51,464 nucleotides of DNA from the NCBI GenBank assembly GCA_029194465.1, contig JARFXS010000012.1:1-51464 (forward strand), given 5' to 3'. Within the stretch, counting starts at the first letter, position 1. The number at the start of each line of letters is the position of its first letter. Source of the DNA: Candidatus Nitrosocosmicus sp. (GTDB lineage Archaea > Thermoproteota > Nitrososphaeria > Nitrososphaerales > Nitrososphaeraceae). Below the pieces are notes generated by a model. That model was not told where the DNA came from, searched no databases, and was given only the letters and a program-made list of their open reading frames with translations. Position numbers and translations under genes: made by a program. Positions 8,684-17,552 of the stretch are shown here, piece after piece.

Positions 8684-9661
8684 TCATTCCATGGTTCCAT
8701 GACCCATAATCCGCATACCCTTTGAATCCGGTTTAAATAAAATGCACAAATCTTTCTTTACAAATGCCAGTGGTTTTTCAAATGAAATCGATAAAATTGA
8801 ATCAGGCATTACCTTTATTTTCACAGTCCGGATCTGAAGGCCTACACTCATCATATAATTCTGTGTTTCAGATATTTCTTCCTTAAAGTATGGATTCTTG
8901 ATAAACTTCAATTGAAAGTCAGCTGTAGCTATCTTAGCAAACCCTGGAGATGTAATAACATCTCCTCTAGAAATATCCTTAGCAGATGCCCCCTTAATTG
9001 CCAGACCTACACGTGAATTTTTCTTCGAGATATTCACGGGGTCATCATGCATTTGAATGGATTTGATAACCACAGTTTTGTTTGATGGGTTTAAAACTAA
9101 CTCATCATAAGTTTTAATTTCTCCCTGTTTCACGGTTCCCAGAACTACTGTACCTACTCCCTTAACGTCAAATACATGATCCACTACAATGCTGGCTTTA
9201 GGAGGTTGGAGACTTTCATCTCCTTTAACTTCTAAATCCGTTTCTGTTTCTGTTTCTGCTTTTGATTTCATTTCAGCTATACTGTTTTTCAACTGTTCTA
9301 AACTATCCAGTATTTGAAATGATGATAAGCCAGTATTCTTCATGATATTTCTTACTTTTTCAACATCGATTTCATAACCATATATAATAAAACCATTCTT
9401 TATGCCAAAAATATCAATCGCTATAAGCTGTTCGCCAAGAAAAGAATCGAGTTTGGAGATATTGATGATAGCATAGTTAGACATTGCTATTGACTGTAGA
9501 AGAGGCTGAAGTTTTTCAGGATAAGTATTAGGGAAACAATAAGAGATGATTTTATCATTAGTTTTTCTGTCATAGATGGTGATATCACTTGAAGTCCCTT
9601 TTTTTCCCAACTCACTCGCAATTGTTGTATCCCCTAGTAAAACAAAATTAAAACTATTCAA
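8684..9661 (-). CDS. EF-Tu/SelB-like pseudo-GTPase
   Basis: The 325-residue product has a degenerate N-terminal domain followed by translation-factor beta-barrels. Around residues 162-200, 'VFDVKGVGTVVLGTVKQG' and the following residues match domain 2 of EF-Tu/SelB, and 'SRGDVITSP' is also typical. The N-terminus begins 'FNFVLLGDTTIASELGKKGT' where a GTPase would have GHVDHGKST, so the P-loop is not intact; the usual DxPGH and NKxD motifs are also absent. Archaea encode such SelB-like paralogues, so a non-hydrolysing ribosome- or RNA-associated factor is plausible. The gene stands alone, divergent from the DEAD-box helicase. Confidence 0.75.
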   Translation of the reverse strand: MNSFNFVLLGDTTIASELGKKGTSSDITIYDRKTNDKIISYCFPNTYPEKLQPLLQSIAMSNYAIINISKLDSFLGEQLIAIDIFGIKNGFIIYGYEIDVEKVRNIMKNTGLSSFQILDSLEQLKNSIAEMKSKAETETETDLEVKGDESLQPPKASIVVDHVFDVKGVGTVVLGTVKQGEIKTYDELVLNPSNKTVVIKSIQMHDDPVNISKKNSRVGLAIKGASAKDISRGDVITSPGFAKIATADFQLKFIKNPYFKEEISETQNYMMSVGLQIRTVKIKVMPDSILSISFEKPLAFVKKDLCILFKPDSKGMRIMGHGTME

Positions 9662-9807
9662 AACTTTTGATTAGTATAGTTTTTTTTAAATAAAATCGTT
9701 GCTTTTAGATCAAATAATGATCAAATAACCCACAAATTGGAACATTATAATGCATTGCTTTTTATATAGTACAGTCACATATAGAAATCCTGAGCTGAAT
9801 ATATTAA

Positions 9808-11175
9808 TTGGTTAGTTTTGAAGAACTTGGTATTGAAAAATCTATAGTTAAAGCATTGAAAGAAACAGGAATCGAACAACCATTTCCTATTCAAGAATCA
9901 ATAATTCCACTTATTTTAAAAGGAGAAGATGTTATTGGTAGATCGAATACAGGAACTGGTAAAAAAGCCGCATTCGTACTACCTATGTTGAGTAAGTTAA
10001 ATCCGAAAAATTTTCTACAAGGACTAATTTTAGTTCCTACCAGAGAATTGGCTATACAAATTACAAGCACTATAAATCAACTTGTAAAATATAGCAACCT
10101 GAGGTCCGTTGCAATCTATGGCGGGCAGAATTTCCAAATGCAGAGGAAAATACTCAATAAAGGTGTAAATATCGTAGTTGCAACCCCAGGAAGACTCTTG
10201 GATCACATGAATCAAGGAACTATTACGTTAAGCAAGATTAATTTCCTTGTCCTTGATGAAGCAGATAGAATGTTAGATATGGGTTTTATAGATGATATCA
10301 AAGAAATCATATCTTATATCGACAGAAAAAAGCAAATTTGCCTTTTCTCTGCAACAATGCCTGACTCCATTATGCAACTTGCCAAAGAACAAATGCATAA
10401 TCCGAAACAAATTAGCATTGAAAAGACAATTTCACAGGCAAACATAAATCAATCATACTTGATGCTTTACGAAAAGGACAAATTTCAACAATTGGTTAGC
10501 ACTTTGAAACCTATTTCAAACAATGACGAAAGTCATATTATTGTATTTACGGCAACAAAGCAAAGGGCTAGAGATCTGACGTATAAATTAAGAAACGACG
10601 ACTTTTATGTAGATAGTATTCATGGAGATTTAAATCAGAGACAAAGGGAAAACACCCTTTCAAGATTTAGAAATAAGAAATTCAACATTCTTATCGCTAC
10701 AGACGTCGCATCAAGAGGATTAGATATTACTACTGTCAGTCATATTATCAACTATGATATACCGGATGATGTAGAGACATATTTCCATAGAATAGGGAGA
10801 ACAGCACGAGCAGGAGCAAATGGTACCGCACTTTCCTTTGTTTCACAACACGACATGTTTACCCTCAGAAAAATACAAAATATAGCAGCAAACTCGCTAA
10901 AGAATTTAAACACAGAATACGGAATAGAAGTAGATTTCAAATTCAATAGTGCTCCAAGACCTAATCGTTTTAGATCAAATTATGGTAGAAGAGGGTATAG
11001 TCAAAGCAGGGTTCCAGGGGAACAAAGGTCAAGGAATAACTATGACAATAGTAGCAGCAGGTATCCATCTAGGAATAACTATGACAATAGTAGCAGCAGG
11101 TATCCATCTAGAAGACTAAGTGGTATTACTAGACCACTTGGTAGAAGGAATAACTATAACAGAGATTCAGACTGA
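9808..11175 (+). CDS. DEAD-box RNA helicase with Arg/Ser/Asn-rich tail
   Basis: This 455-residue RNA helicase carries the Q motif ('QPFPIQESIIP'), motif II 'LDEADRMLDMGF', motif III 'SAT' in 'LFSATMPDS', and motif VI 'HRIGRTARAG'. It presumably remodels rRNA or mRNA. Motif I reads 'SNTGTGKKAAF' (about residues 46-56); the Thr that normally follows the Lys is replaced by a second Lys, which is unusual for an active ATPase. The C-terminal 70 residues are Arg/Ser/Tyr/Asn-rich and include an exact 13-residue tandem duplication, an RNA-binding type of tail. The start is TTG at 9808, placing the Q motif at the normal distance. Confidence 0.93.
   Translation: MVSFEELGIEKSIVKALKETGIEQPFPIQESIIPLILKGEDVIGRSNTGTGKKAAFVLPMLSKLNPKNFLQGLILVPTRELAIQITSTINQLVKYSNLRSVAIYGGQNFQMQRKILNKGVNIVVATPGRLLDHMNQGTITLSKINFLVLDEADRMLDMGFIDDIKEIISYIDRKKQICLFSATMPDSIMQLAKEQMHNPKQISIEKTISQANINQSYLMLYEKDKFQQLVSTLKPISNNDESHIIVFTATKQRARDLTYKLRNDDFYVDSIHGDLNQRQRENTLSRFRNKKFNILIATDVASRGLDITTVSHIINYDIPDDVETYFHRIGRTARAGANGTALSFVSQHDMFTLRKIQNIAANSLKNLNTEYGIEVDFKFNSAPRPNRFRSNYGRRGYSQSRVPGEQRSRNNYDNSSSRYPSRNNYDNSSSRYPSRRLSGITRPLGRRNNYNRDSD
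11032..11109 (+). repeat. Exact 39-bp tandem duplication in helicase tail
   Basis: Two identical 39-bp units (11032-11070 and 11071-11109) each encode 'RNNYDNSSSRYPS'. Nucleotide identity implies a recent duplication inside the disordered tail. Confidence 0.9.
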
Positions 11176-11473
11176 GGGGACAAAAAAAGGGACAGACGTA
11201 TACACGTAGTGGACAACACTTTGTGTTTACGTATGAATCAACTTTTATACATTTTTTTAATTTTTTAACATTCTATTTATTATCAGATCAGTATATAGAG
11301 TCGCTGAATTTTCTCGTACGCTGTGAAATATTGATAGTCAAGTAAGCCCATAAAAGAACTACCGATAAATTAAATGAAGACAAATACTTTTAGAATATTA
11401 AAAAATAGAAGGGAAAAATTCAGTCTTGAAATTACTGTTTGAAAATAAAAAAGACGAAAAGATTGATCTAATC
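11176..11473. other. Convergent intergenic region
   Basis: About 300 bases separate the stop codons of the DEAD-box helicase and the secreted-protein gene. I see AT-rich sequence with T runs (around 11249-11265) that could end the helicase transcript, and no gene. Confidence 0.45.
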
Positions 11474-12199
11474 TTATTCGTGATGGTCTTCGCCTAATGG
11501 AGCAATCTCATTAACGCCTATTACTACAGTAGATGTGGCTGGGAAATCAATATCCTCTGTAGAATTGCTTTGAATTGCTATATCTGTAATAGGAGTTGTT
11601 TCATCTGATGCAACATCTACATGATAAAGACAGAGTTCTCCAGGAGTAGACAATGGACCTACAAATTCTAATTCAGCTGGCTGTAAATTAGGAGCTTGAC
11701 CAATTAGTACATTTACATCGGTAGAATTAGCATCGTTACAAGGCAGTTTTGCTGCAATGTGACCATTCATAATTTGATATGGTGTAGAGTCATACAGATG
11801 GATAAAATCGCCTTCAGGTAAGCTTTCACCTTCTAATAATACAGTTTGAGAATCTCTAGTGACGGTGCCCTCGTGAGTGGTCCCATTTGCCATTTGGTTG
11901 AAATATTCCTCTACCTCAGGTCTAGGTGTTGCACTACTTGCATTATCAGTAGCCGATCCATCAGTTGTTGTTGCATTATCAGTAACTAATCCATCGGTTG
12001 TTGTTGGTAATAATTCTTCTTCAACAGGCACACTATCGGTTTCATTAATATTTTGCTCTGCTGTATCTGTTACATTCAAAGCCTCAGACAAGGTTACATT
12101 TTGTTGTGCGAATACATTTCCATTAACAGAAAATATTGCTGATCCGAGTACAAAGACTACAAAAAGTGATACTTTTGTACTAGTTGATTTATTAGTCAT
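11474..12199 (-). CDS. Secreted protein with Thr/Asp/Ala-rich stalk
   Basis: The 241-residue product has a signal peptide ('VSLFVVFVLGSAIFSVNG', cleavage likely near 'VFAQQ'). A low-complexity Thr/Asp/Asn/Ala stalk follows (about residues 55-90) with repeats of the type 'TDNATTTDGSATDNA', which includes N-glycosylation sequons. The C-terminal domain (about 95-241) has beta-strand character, two Cys ('KLPCNDA' and 'GELCLYHVD') and ends 'EDHHE'. A surface-exposed protein is implied. No enzyme motif is visible. Confidence 0.65.
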   Translation of the reverse strand: MTNKSTSTKVSLFVVFVLGSAIFSVNGNVFAQQNVTLSEALNVTDTAEQNINETDSVPVEEELLPTTTDGLVTDNATTTDGSATDNASSATPRPEVEEYFNQMANGTTHEGTVTRDSQTVLLEGESLPEGDFIHLYDSTPYQIMNGHIAAKLPCNDANSTDVNVLIGQAPNLQPAELEFVGPLSTPGELCLYHVDVASDETTPITDIAIQSNSTEDIDFPATSTVVIGVNEIAPLGEDHHE

Positions 12200-12252
12200 T
12201 ATTTTATATTAAAAATACTTGTATTTATGTCATTTTTAGTACAATCATCGAA

Positions 12253-12966
12253 CTATTCACTCATCTTTTTTACATCTTTATGCCTCCTTGAGTTCACAAT
12301 AAAGGATATTCCGATCAAAGCACCAAGTATTATGTAAATATAATAATAATTCAACACAAAAGATTGTATAAGATCATAGATTCTTTCCGCAATTGGAACT
12401 TGAACATTAACTTCGAATTCAGAGTTCAAAATATTTAGGGTATAGAAAATATCCTTAATATCCACAAATAGAATATACCTTCCGGGTTCACTAAAGGTGT
12501 AATTAAAATCGTAATGACCTTGTCTAACCAGCGTAAAATTATTTGGATTTGAAAATATAGACTTGCCGTCTTTAAAAATAGAAAAGGAAACAGGTAGTTC
12601 GATCAATTCATCTCCAGCTTTAGAAGTAAGACGGAAAAGAAAAGAAGTATCTTTGCCAATCATAGGTTTTGATGGATTTACTAAAAGATCTACCACGTAA
12701 TTTCCAATTGATTGAGTTTGAGTGCCATTAAGACTAGCATCATTACCTCCAAAAAAAGAATGTGCAAAAGTTAATTGCTCATAGTCAAGTGGAGAGAAAT
12801 AAATTGCTATAAACAAAAAAAAGAAAGAGGCAAAGAACAATAACCAAAGTTTTGATGTTTGAAGACGTCCAAAGATTCTGACTAGAGACGGATGGAAATT
12901 TACAAGAGACGTTAAACCTAGAAAAAAAAGATACTTAAAAAATGAAACCGTGCCAGATGAAAACAT
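12253..12966 (-). CDS. Membrane-anchored protein with extracellular Ig-like domain
   Basis: The 237-residue product has two N-terminal hydrophobic stretches (about residues 8-20 and 38-56). An extracellular beta-rich domain ('FLFRLTSKAGDELIELPVSF', 'HYDFNYTFSEPGRYILFVDI') follows, then a C-terminal membrane helix ('YYYIYIILGALIGISFIVN') and a basic tail. The 'FSEPGRYILFVDI' pattern is typical of CARDB/Ig-like folds that bind or present ligands at the surface. It lies just upstream of the secreted-protein gene on the same strand with a gap of about 50 bases, so the two are probably co-expressed. Confidence 0.65.
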   Translation of the reverse strand: MFSSGTVSFFKYLFFLGLTSLVNFHPSLVRIFGRLQTSKLWLLFFASFFFLFIAIYFSPLDYEQLTFAHSFFGGNDASLNGTQTQSIGNYVVDLLVNPSKPMIGKDTSFLFRLTSKAGDELIELPVSFSIFKDGKSIFSNPNNFTLVRQGHYDFNYTFSEPGRYILFVDIKDIFYTLNILNSEFEVNVQVPIAERIYDLIQSFVLNYYYIYIILGALIGISFIVNSRRHKDVKKMSE

Positions 12967-13239
12967 ATCAATAATTGGTCAAAGTTTAATATAAATTCAA
13001 TAAACTATGACCATAAGATACTTTGGGTAAAAATAAGTTTCGCATTTCTTGACAAAAGAGCATGATAATATATTGCACTTAGACAAACTTGAAAAAACAA
13101 GGCAAAATTAATCACGAATCAAAAATCCATGATTCTAAAAAATGAATGGATCCCCAATCAACTGACGAACATGTCTTGATATGTCAAGGATATCAGCCAA
13201 ATTCGAGAATTCAAGAATTTAATATGTCTGATTGCATAG

Positions 13240-13749
13240 ATGGTTATATTGACAAACGAGTTTCAACCACCACAAGATAAACCCAAAAAAACGGTCCAAG
13301 AATCAGAGGCTGAGACGACAATAGTAATGCTGCCTTCCGATGCTAACCCGCTTGGAAATGTTTTTGGCGGAATGATTTTAAAGTATGTGGATCTGCTGGC
13401 CGGTCTAGTGGCAAAGAGACATGCAGGTCATGCAAATATTGTAACAGCAAGCATAGATAGCATGACATTTCTAAAGCCGGTATATATTGGGAATGCTTTG
13501 ATTTTAAAGGCAAGAATAAACTACGTTAGAAGAAGTTCTATGGAAGCTGAGGTAAAAATTGAAGCAGAAGATTTAAACAGTTCCCAAAAGGTTCACACCG
13601 GCACTGCATATGTAACTCTAGTAGCATTAGACGAAAAAGGAAAGCCTACAGAGGTTCCTCAATTACGATTGAGAGATGAGGATGAAAAAAGAAGATTTTT
13701 AGAAGGACAGACCAGAATGGAAACGAGGTTAAAGAATCGGAAAAGGTAA
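13240..13749 (+). CDS. Acyl-CoA thioesterase (hotdog fold)
   Basis: The 169-residue product hydrolyses acyl-CoA thioesters. It has the signature of the YciA/BFIT-type thioesterases: 'DANPLGNVFGGMILKYVD' (about residues 35-52) with the Asn and Asp of the active site, then 'FLKPVYIGNALILKARI' for the hotdog core. The tail is charged and probably disordered. The length matches the single-domain family. It stands alone on the + strand. Confidence 0.88.
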   Translation: MVILTNEFQPPQDKPKKTVQESEAETTIVMLPSDANPLGNVFGGMILKYVDLLAGLVAKRHAGHANIVTASIDSMTFLKPVYIGNALILKARINYVRRSSMEAEVKIEAEDLNSSQKVHTGTAYVTLVALDEKGKPTEVPQLRLRDEDEKRRFLEGQTRMETRLKNRKR

Positions 13750-14192
13750 TACAAAATAGGAGTTTAACGATTTTTATTATTAGGTTTGTCAGAATGACCC
13801 TCCCATCTGATAGAAGGTAACAATTAAACAGTATTATATCAACCATATCCAAAACCATGCCATCATCTTCTCAATTAACTATCCTTACAACATTGCAAAA
13901 CCCAAAATAACAAAGCTAGCTAGGGTCCAAAAACAGTCCATCAAAGAGGCATCAAAGGAGTTTTTAATTAAGTAAATCGATACGACCTAATCAAAGGTGA
14001 TGGAGAAGAAACAGGAGTCTTCATGAATTAAATGTAGTATAGAACAGATTTTTGTTTGATTTACTGACCGTAAATGTTTATATGTTACCTTTTACCTTGA
14101 ATTGAAAACGTATCAACAATTGAAAGATTAAAGAAAATTGATAGAAACTGTTACCGGATCTGATTAGATCAGTCTATTCACAATTATTTATT
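13750..14192. other. Intergenic region with possible basic peptide
   Basis: No full gene is seen. On the + strand, around 13885-13974, one frame encodes a short basic stretch ('KPKITKLARVQKQSIKEAS') that ends in a stop but lacks a good start in frame. It may be the tail of a broken small gene or a chance frame. Confidence 0.25.
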
Positions 14193-15281
14193 TCAACTCA
14201 AAACCTTTGATTCATCAAGAGGATAAACATACACATTAGCTTTCTCAACGTCTATTTTTATGGAATTTAGCAGTATGGAACCCTTCAATTCTGATTTGTC
14301 TACTCCCCAACCTTTTTTCCCCAGAATACAGGTACCGTCTATGTCATAGTTAAGAGTAACAGGATTAAAAGGCTCCAATGTTATTCTTTCTTCACCTAAC
14401 AATCCTTCTTCCCTTATGGATTCAGACATGTGTCTACCTCCGTCATTTAATAAATACCTAACACCATACTTTTCTCTGAGGATCCCAAGTCCTATATGCA
14501 TATCAAATTCTTTTCCTGTATCAATGTAAGTGATAAGGTGGGATTCCTTGATGATCTTTGAAAGATGGGCATAAACCGTACTGGTAGTAAGTATGATTAC
14601 CTTTTGATTGTTTTTCGGGTTCAACATTGCTATCTTATTTTTTTCATAAAATTCAATCAAATGTGATTCGACAATGCTTTCTAGTGAACGGACGGAAACG
14701 ATAAAATAAAAATTATTAGAGTGGACAAGTTTCCTTGAAAGATTCAATAGGTCACTATAAAAGGCTGGATGCTGATCCTCTAAGTGCCTTCCAAAAAAAT
14801 CCCAAGACCAAATTTGGCCGTAGTTCTCCATCATGTTATTTACAGTAACCATTATAGCCTGATTTCCTAAAATTATACGATGTAAAGAAGCAAATATGTT
14901 GTCACCTAGCTTCCTACTTCCGCCTGTGAGTAACGTAACACCCCCTCCTCTTAATCCAAGAAGCTTGAAAATAAAAACTCCACTATTAGGCGAAAAAGCT
15001 TCAGCTGCAATAAAACTTGTAGCTTGATATGGCACACTCATCTTACTGACGAATTCATCCGAAGCACCAATTACTATGTAGGGAATTATTTTAGATAGAT
15101 GACTACATTTTAGATCCTTATAAGTATCGTATATTTTGATGCCTCTTTTCTTATAATGAGTAAAAGTATCACGATCTAATAGATTATTTTCAACTAACAG
15201 CATGAGCTTATCAAAGTAATCCTTTTTGATCGAATCAGAATCCATCAGGTTCTTTAAGCAAAAACACATTAATAAGTACAC
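14193..15281 (-). CDS. RibD C-terminal/dihydrofolate-reductase-like protein
   Basis: The 362-residue product has a C-terminal half resembling the RibD reductase domain. 'KVIILTTS' (about residues 226-233) is followed by 'YGVRYLLNDGGRHMSESI', which matches the family pattern of a Gly-rich NADPH-binding turn with 'GG..L...L...G'. RibD reductases act on the pyrimidine intermediate of riboflavin synthesis. The N-terminal half matches nothing I know and is not a deaminase domain. A downstream Met13 ('MDSDSIKKDYF') is a likelier start than the annotated Met1. No riboflavin genes are adjacent, so the substrate is uncertain. Confidence 0.5.
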   Translation of the reverse strand: MYLLMCFCLKNLMDSDSIKKDYFDKLMLLVENNLLDRDTFTHYKKRGIKIYDTYKDLKCSHLSKIIPYIVIGASDEFVSKMSVPYQATSFIAAEAFSPNSGVFIFKLLGLRGGGVTLLTGGSRKLGDNIFASLHRIILGNQAIMVTVNNMMENYGQIWSWDFFGRHLEDQHPAFYSDLLNLSRKLVHSNNFYFIVSVRSLESIVESHLIEFYEKNKIAMLNPKNNQKVIILTTSTVYAHLSKIIKESHLITYIDTGKEFDMHIGLGILREKYGVRYLLNDGGRHMSESIREEGLLGEERITLEPFNPVTLNYDIDGTCILGKKGWGVDKSELKGSILLNSIKIDVEKANVYVYPLDESKVLS

Positions 15282-15679
15282 ATTTGATTATTAATCCCTT
15301 GATTTTTGAAATATACTCTTCAAACATCTATGATCTCCATCCTCTGATTCTAATGTTATTAATATGAGAAGTTCAAAAGCATGTTTAATACCCGAAATAT
15401 TACGGAGATTTGTAGTTTGTTTGTTCGAGTATTTCCAATTTGAAATGATATAGTCTCTTTTGTTTTAATAAAGCAACTAAATCTGATGTTTGAATAATCA
15501 ATACTTTATACTGGGAGAAATAATGCAAATCTAGTTAATGGGTTTTCAAACTGCAATCTACAAGATTATTAAGGATGGCTTCAATCTTTGAATATCACAA
15601 TGATTGTATTTAAGAAACGAAATCATCAAATTTGATAGACACGGAGTAAGATCAAGAACTACAACTAAGCCGGAAAAAA
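15282..15679. other. Intergenic stretch, no gene seen
   Basis: About 400 AT-rich bases between two leftward genes. They must hold the promoter of the RibD-like gene on the minus strand and the 3' end of the repeat-protein transcript. I see no RNA gene or repeat. Confidence 0.45.
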
Positions 15680-16645
15680 TTAGCTGTTGTAGTTGCTGGC
15701 GCAATCTACAATTTCACCAGTGGACAAATAATTTCCTTTGTCATATGCTCTTTCAAAGCAGGTAGTAAGTAACAATTTGCGTTCTTGTTTATTCACGGTA
15801 TTTTCGTTGTATACTTTTGCATCTTTGTCGTTATCATTGTTATCATTATCGTTGTTATTGTCTTTGGCATCTTTGTCGTTATCATTGTTATCATTATCGT
15901 TGTTATTGTCTTTGGCATCTTTGTCGTTATCATTGTTATCATTATCGTTGTTATTGTCTTTGGCATCTTTGTCGTTATCATTGTTATCATTATCGTTGTT
16001 ATTGTCTTTGGCATCTTTGTCGTTATCATTGTTATCATTATCGTTGTTATTGTCTTTGGCATCTTTGTCGTTATCATTGTTATCATTATCGTTGTTATTG
16101 TCTTTGGCATCTTTGTCGTTATCATTGTTATCATCATTTACATTTACATTCATATTGTTAGTATCAGTAGGATTGCTATCATTTGTAACAAATGAAGAGG
16201 ATTGTGCAGGGGTGTGGCTTCCAGCGTTAGAATTTGTATCCACGACTCGAACTACACCTACACCAGAACCATCTTTCACCCCTGTTTGAGGACCATCAGT
16301 TGACGTTAAACCTTGACTTTGGCTACTGGGTGTAGAAGGAGACATTGATGATGGACTATTGCTACTGCTACTACCCATACCATTACCACTGTTGTTGCAA
16401 TTTTCAGCTGAAGAAGCTGTGTATACATAACTTGTCATGAAATTCACTACACAATCAGCATTTTGCATGGCAGAGTCTTTATTAGGATCGTTTGGGGAGG
16501 TATACATTTGAAAGTTATTGTTGTAGTTTACCAGATCACCTGTAGCAGCATTAACCAATTTGATTGACGAAAAGTTAACTGAACTTATAACTAATAATAA
16601 GAAAATTGCAGATATGAAACCCGAAGTTAATTTATTGTAATACAT
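15680..16645 (-). CDS. Secreted Asp/Asn-rich repeat protein
   Basis: The 321-residue product has an N-terminal signal peptide (hydrophobic 'GFISAIFLLLVISSVNF'). A region of about 55 residues with two Cys follows ('NADCVVNFM', 'SAENCNNSG'), then a Ser/Pro linker. Seven copies of a 16-residue unit based on 'DNNDNDKDAKDNNNDN' come next, and the C-terminal domain again has two Cys ('LLTTCFERAYDKGNYLS', 'EIVDCASNY'). The repeat is extremely acidic and should be extended; the spaced Asp/Asn could bind divalent cations such as calcium, which is inference. The flanking Cys-containing parts look like a single split domain. Confidence 0.75.
   Translation of the reverse strand: MYYNKLTSGFISAIFLLLVISSVNFSSIKLVNAATGDLVNYNNNFQMYTSPNDPNKDSAMQNADCVVNFMTSYVYTASSAENCNNSGNGMGSSSSNSPSSMSPSTPSSQSQGLTSTDGPQTGVKDGSGVGVVRVVDTNSNAGSHTPAQSSSFVTNDSNPTDTNNMNVNVNDDNNDNDKDAKDNNNDNDNNDNDKDAKDNNNDNDNNDNDKDAKDNNNDNDNNDNDKDAKDNNNDNDNNDNDKDAKDNNNDNDNNDNDKDAKDNNNDNDNNDNDKDAKVYNENTVNKQERKLLLTTCFERAYDKGNYLSTGEIVDCASNYNS
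15819..16137 (-). repeat. 48-bp coding tandem array (7 units)
   Basis: Seven units of 48 bp, the last slightly divergent at its edge, are almost identical at the nucleotide level and in frame, each adding 16 residues. Near-perfect identity at synonymous sites implies recent expansion by slippage or unequal crossover. There are no spacers, so this is not a CRISPR array. Confidence 0.93.
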
Positions 16646-16833
16646 TGTTATGATTTTTTAGTAGATATTCTTTATGAGGATTGTTTTTAATAATTATGTA
16701 CTTATTTTTTTCTCAATACTATAATTCAATTCTAGTAGAAGATTAGTTGGCTTTGATTTATTTTATTATCTTTGAATAGTTATCGTGGATCAAAAAGTAA
16801 ATATTCAAATAATAAACAAATGAAAAAAAACTA

Positions 16834-17448
16834 ATGACAATAAAATTATTGGGAATTGCAGGAAGTATGAGGAGCAATTCCTATAGTTTTAAAGCATTGG
16901 AACACGCTTTAAAAATAGCTAAGAATAATTATAATGCAGAGATTAATTTATTCGACCTCAGGAAAAATAGATTACCTATTTATGAACCCAATTTAAATCA
17001 TGATCAAATTCAAACAGCAGAAAAAGAAAGCTTACAAATGGCAAATACCCTAGTCAAATGGGCAGATGCGATTATTTTGACTTCCCCCGATTATCATGGC
17101 TCAATGTCAGGAGTATTAAAGAATTTTTTAGACTATTTTTGGAAGGAATTTTCTGGAAAAACATTTGGATACATTTGTGCATCTCATGAAAAAGGCCTTA
17201 CAGTAATGGAACAAATGAGGACTGCAGTAAGACAATGCTACGGTTGGAGTATGCCATATGGTATATCCACTAGCTCCGATGACTTTGATGATGCAGGCAA
17301 CATAACAAACAAGAAAACATTACTAAGGATAGAAATGCTATCTAGAGATTTGGTATATTACGGAAAAGCTATTAGGAATCAATTCCTCACAGATGCCTCA
17401 AATAAAGTCAAAGAATCTTATTCATTTCTTACATCAAATAAAGACTAA
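16834..17448 (+). CDS. NADPH-dependent FMN reductase
   Basis: The 204-residue flavodoxin-like protein reduces FMN, or quinone/azo substrates, with NAD(P)H. The N-terminal 'LLGIAGSMRSNSYSFKAL' is the FMN phosphate-binding loop. 'SPDYHGSMSGVLKNFLDYF' (about residues 87-105) is the second flavin-binding signature. Length and motifs match the family. The sequence alone does not separate azoreductase, chromate reductase or general flavin reductase roles. The gene is monocistronic. Confidence 0.87.
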   Translation: MTIKLLGIAGSMRSNSYSFKALEHALKIAKNNYNAEINLFDLRKNRLPIYEPNLNHDQIQTAEKESLQMANTLVKWADAIILTSPDYHGSMSGVLKNFLDYFWKEFSGKTFGYICASHEKGLTVMEQMRTAVRQCYGWSMPYGISTSSDDFDDAGNITNKKTLLRIEMLSRDLVYYGKAIRNQFLTDASNKVKESYSFLTSNKD

Positions 17449-17552
17449 ACAATAATACTAATAAAAGCATTTTATTAGTTTCTACTATAATTTAAAGACA
17501 TAGAAAACAATCATATGTCTTAATGATAATTTAATCAATAATTACGTACCAA

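Noticed and set aside
15819..16137. CRISPR-like regular repeats
   Set aside because: The 48-bp units are contiguous with no unique spacers and encode an in-frame peptide repeat. No cas genes are present.
15738..16289. Long + strand frame over the repeat array (Leu/Ser-rich)
   Set aside because: It is the reverse complement of the Asp/Asn repeat; periodic DNA leaves all six frames open. The minus frame has a signal peptide and non-repetitive flanking domains, so it is the real one.
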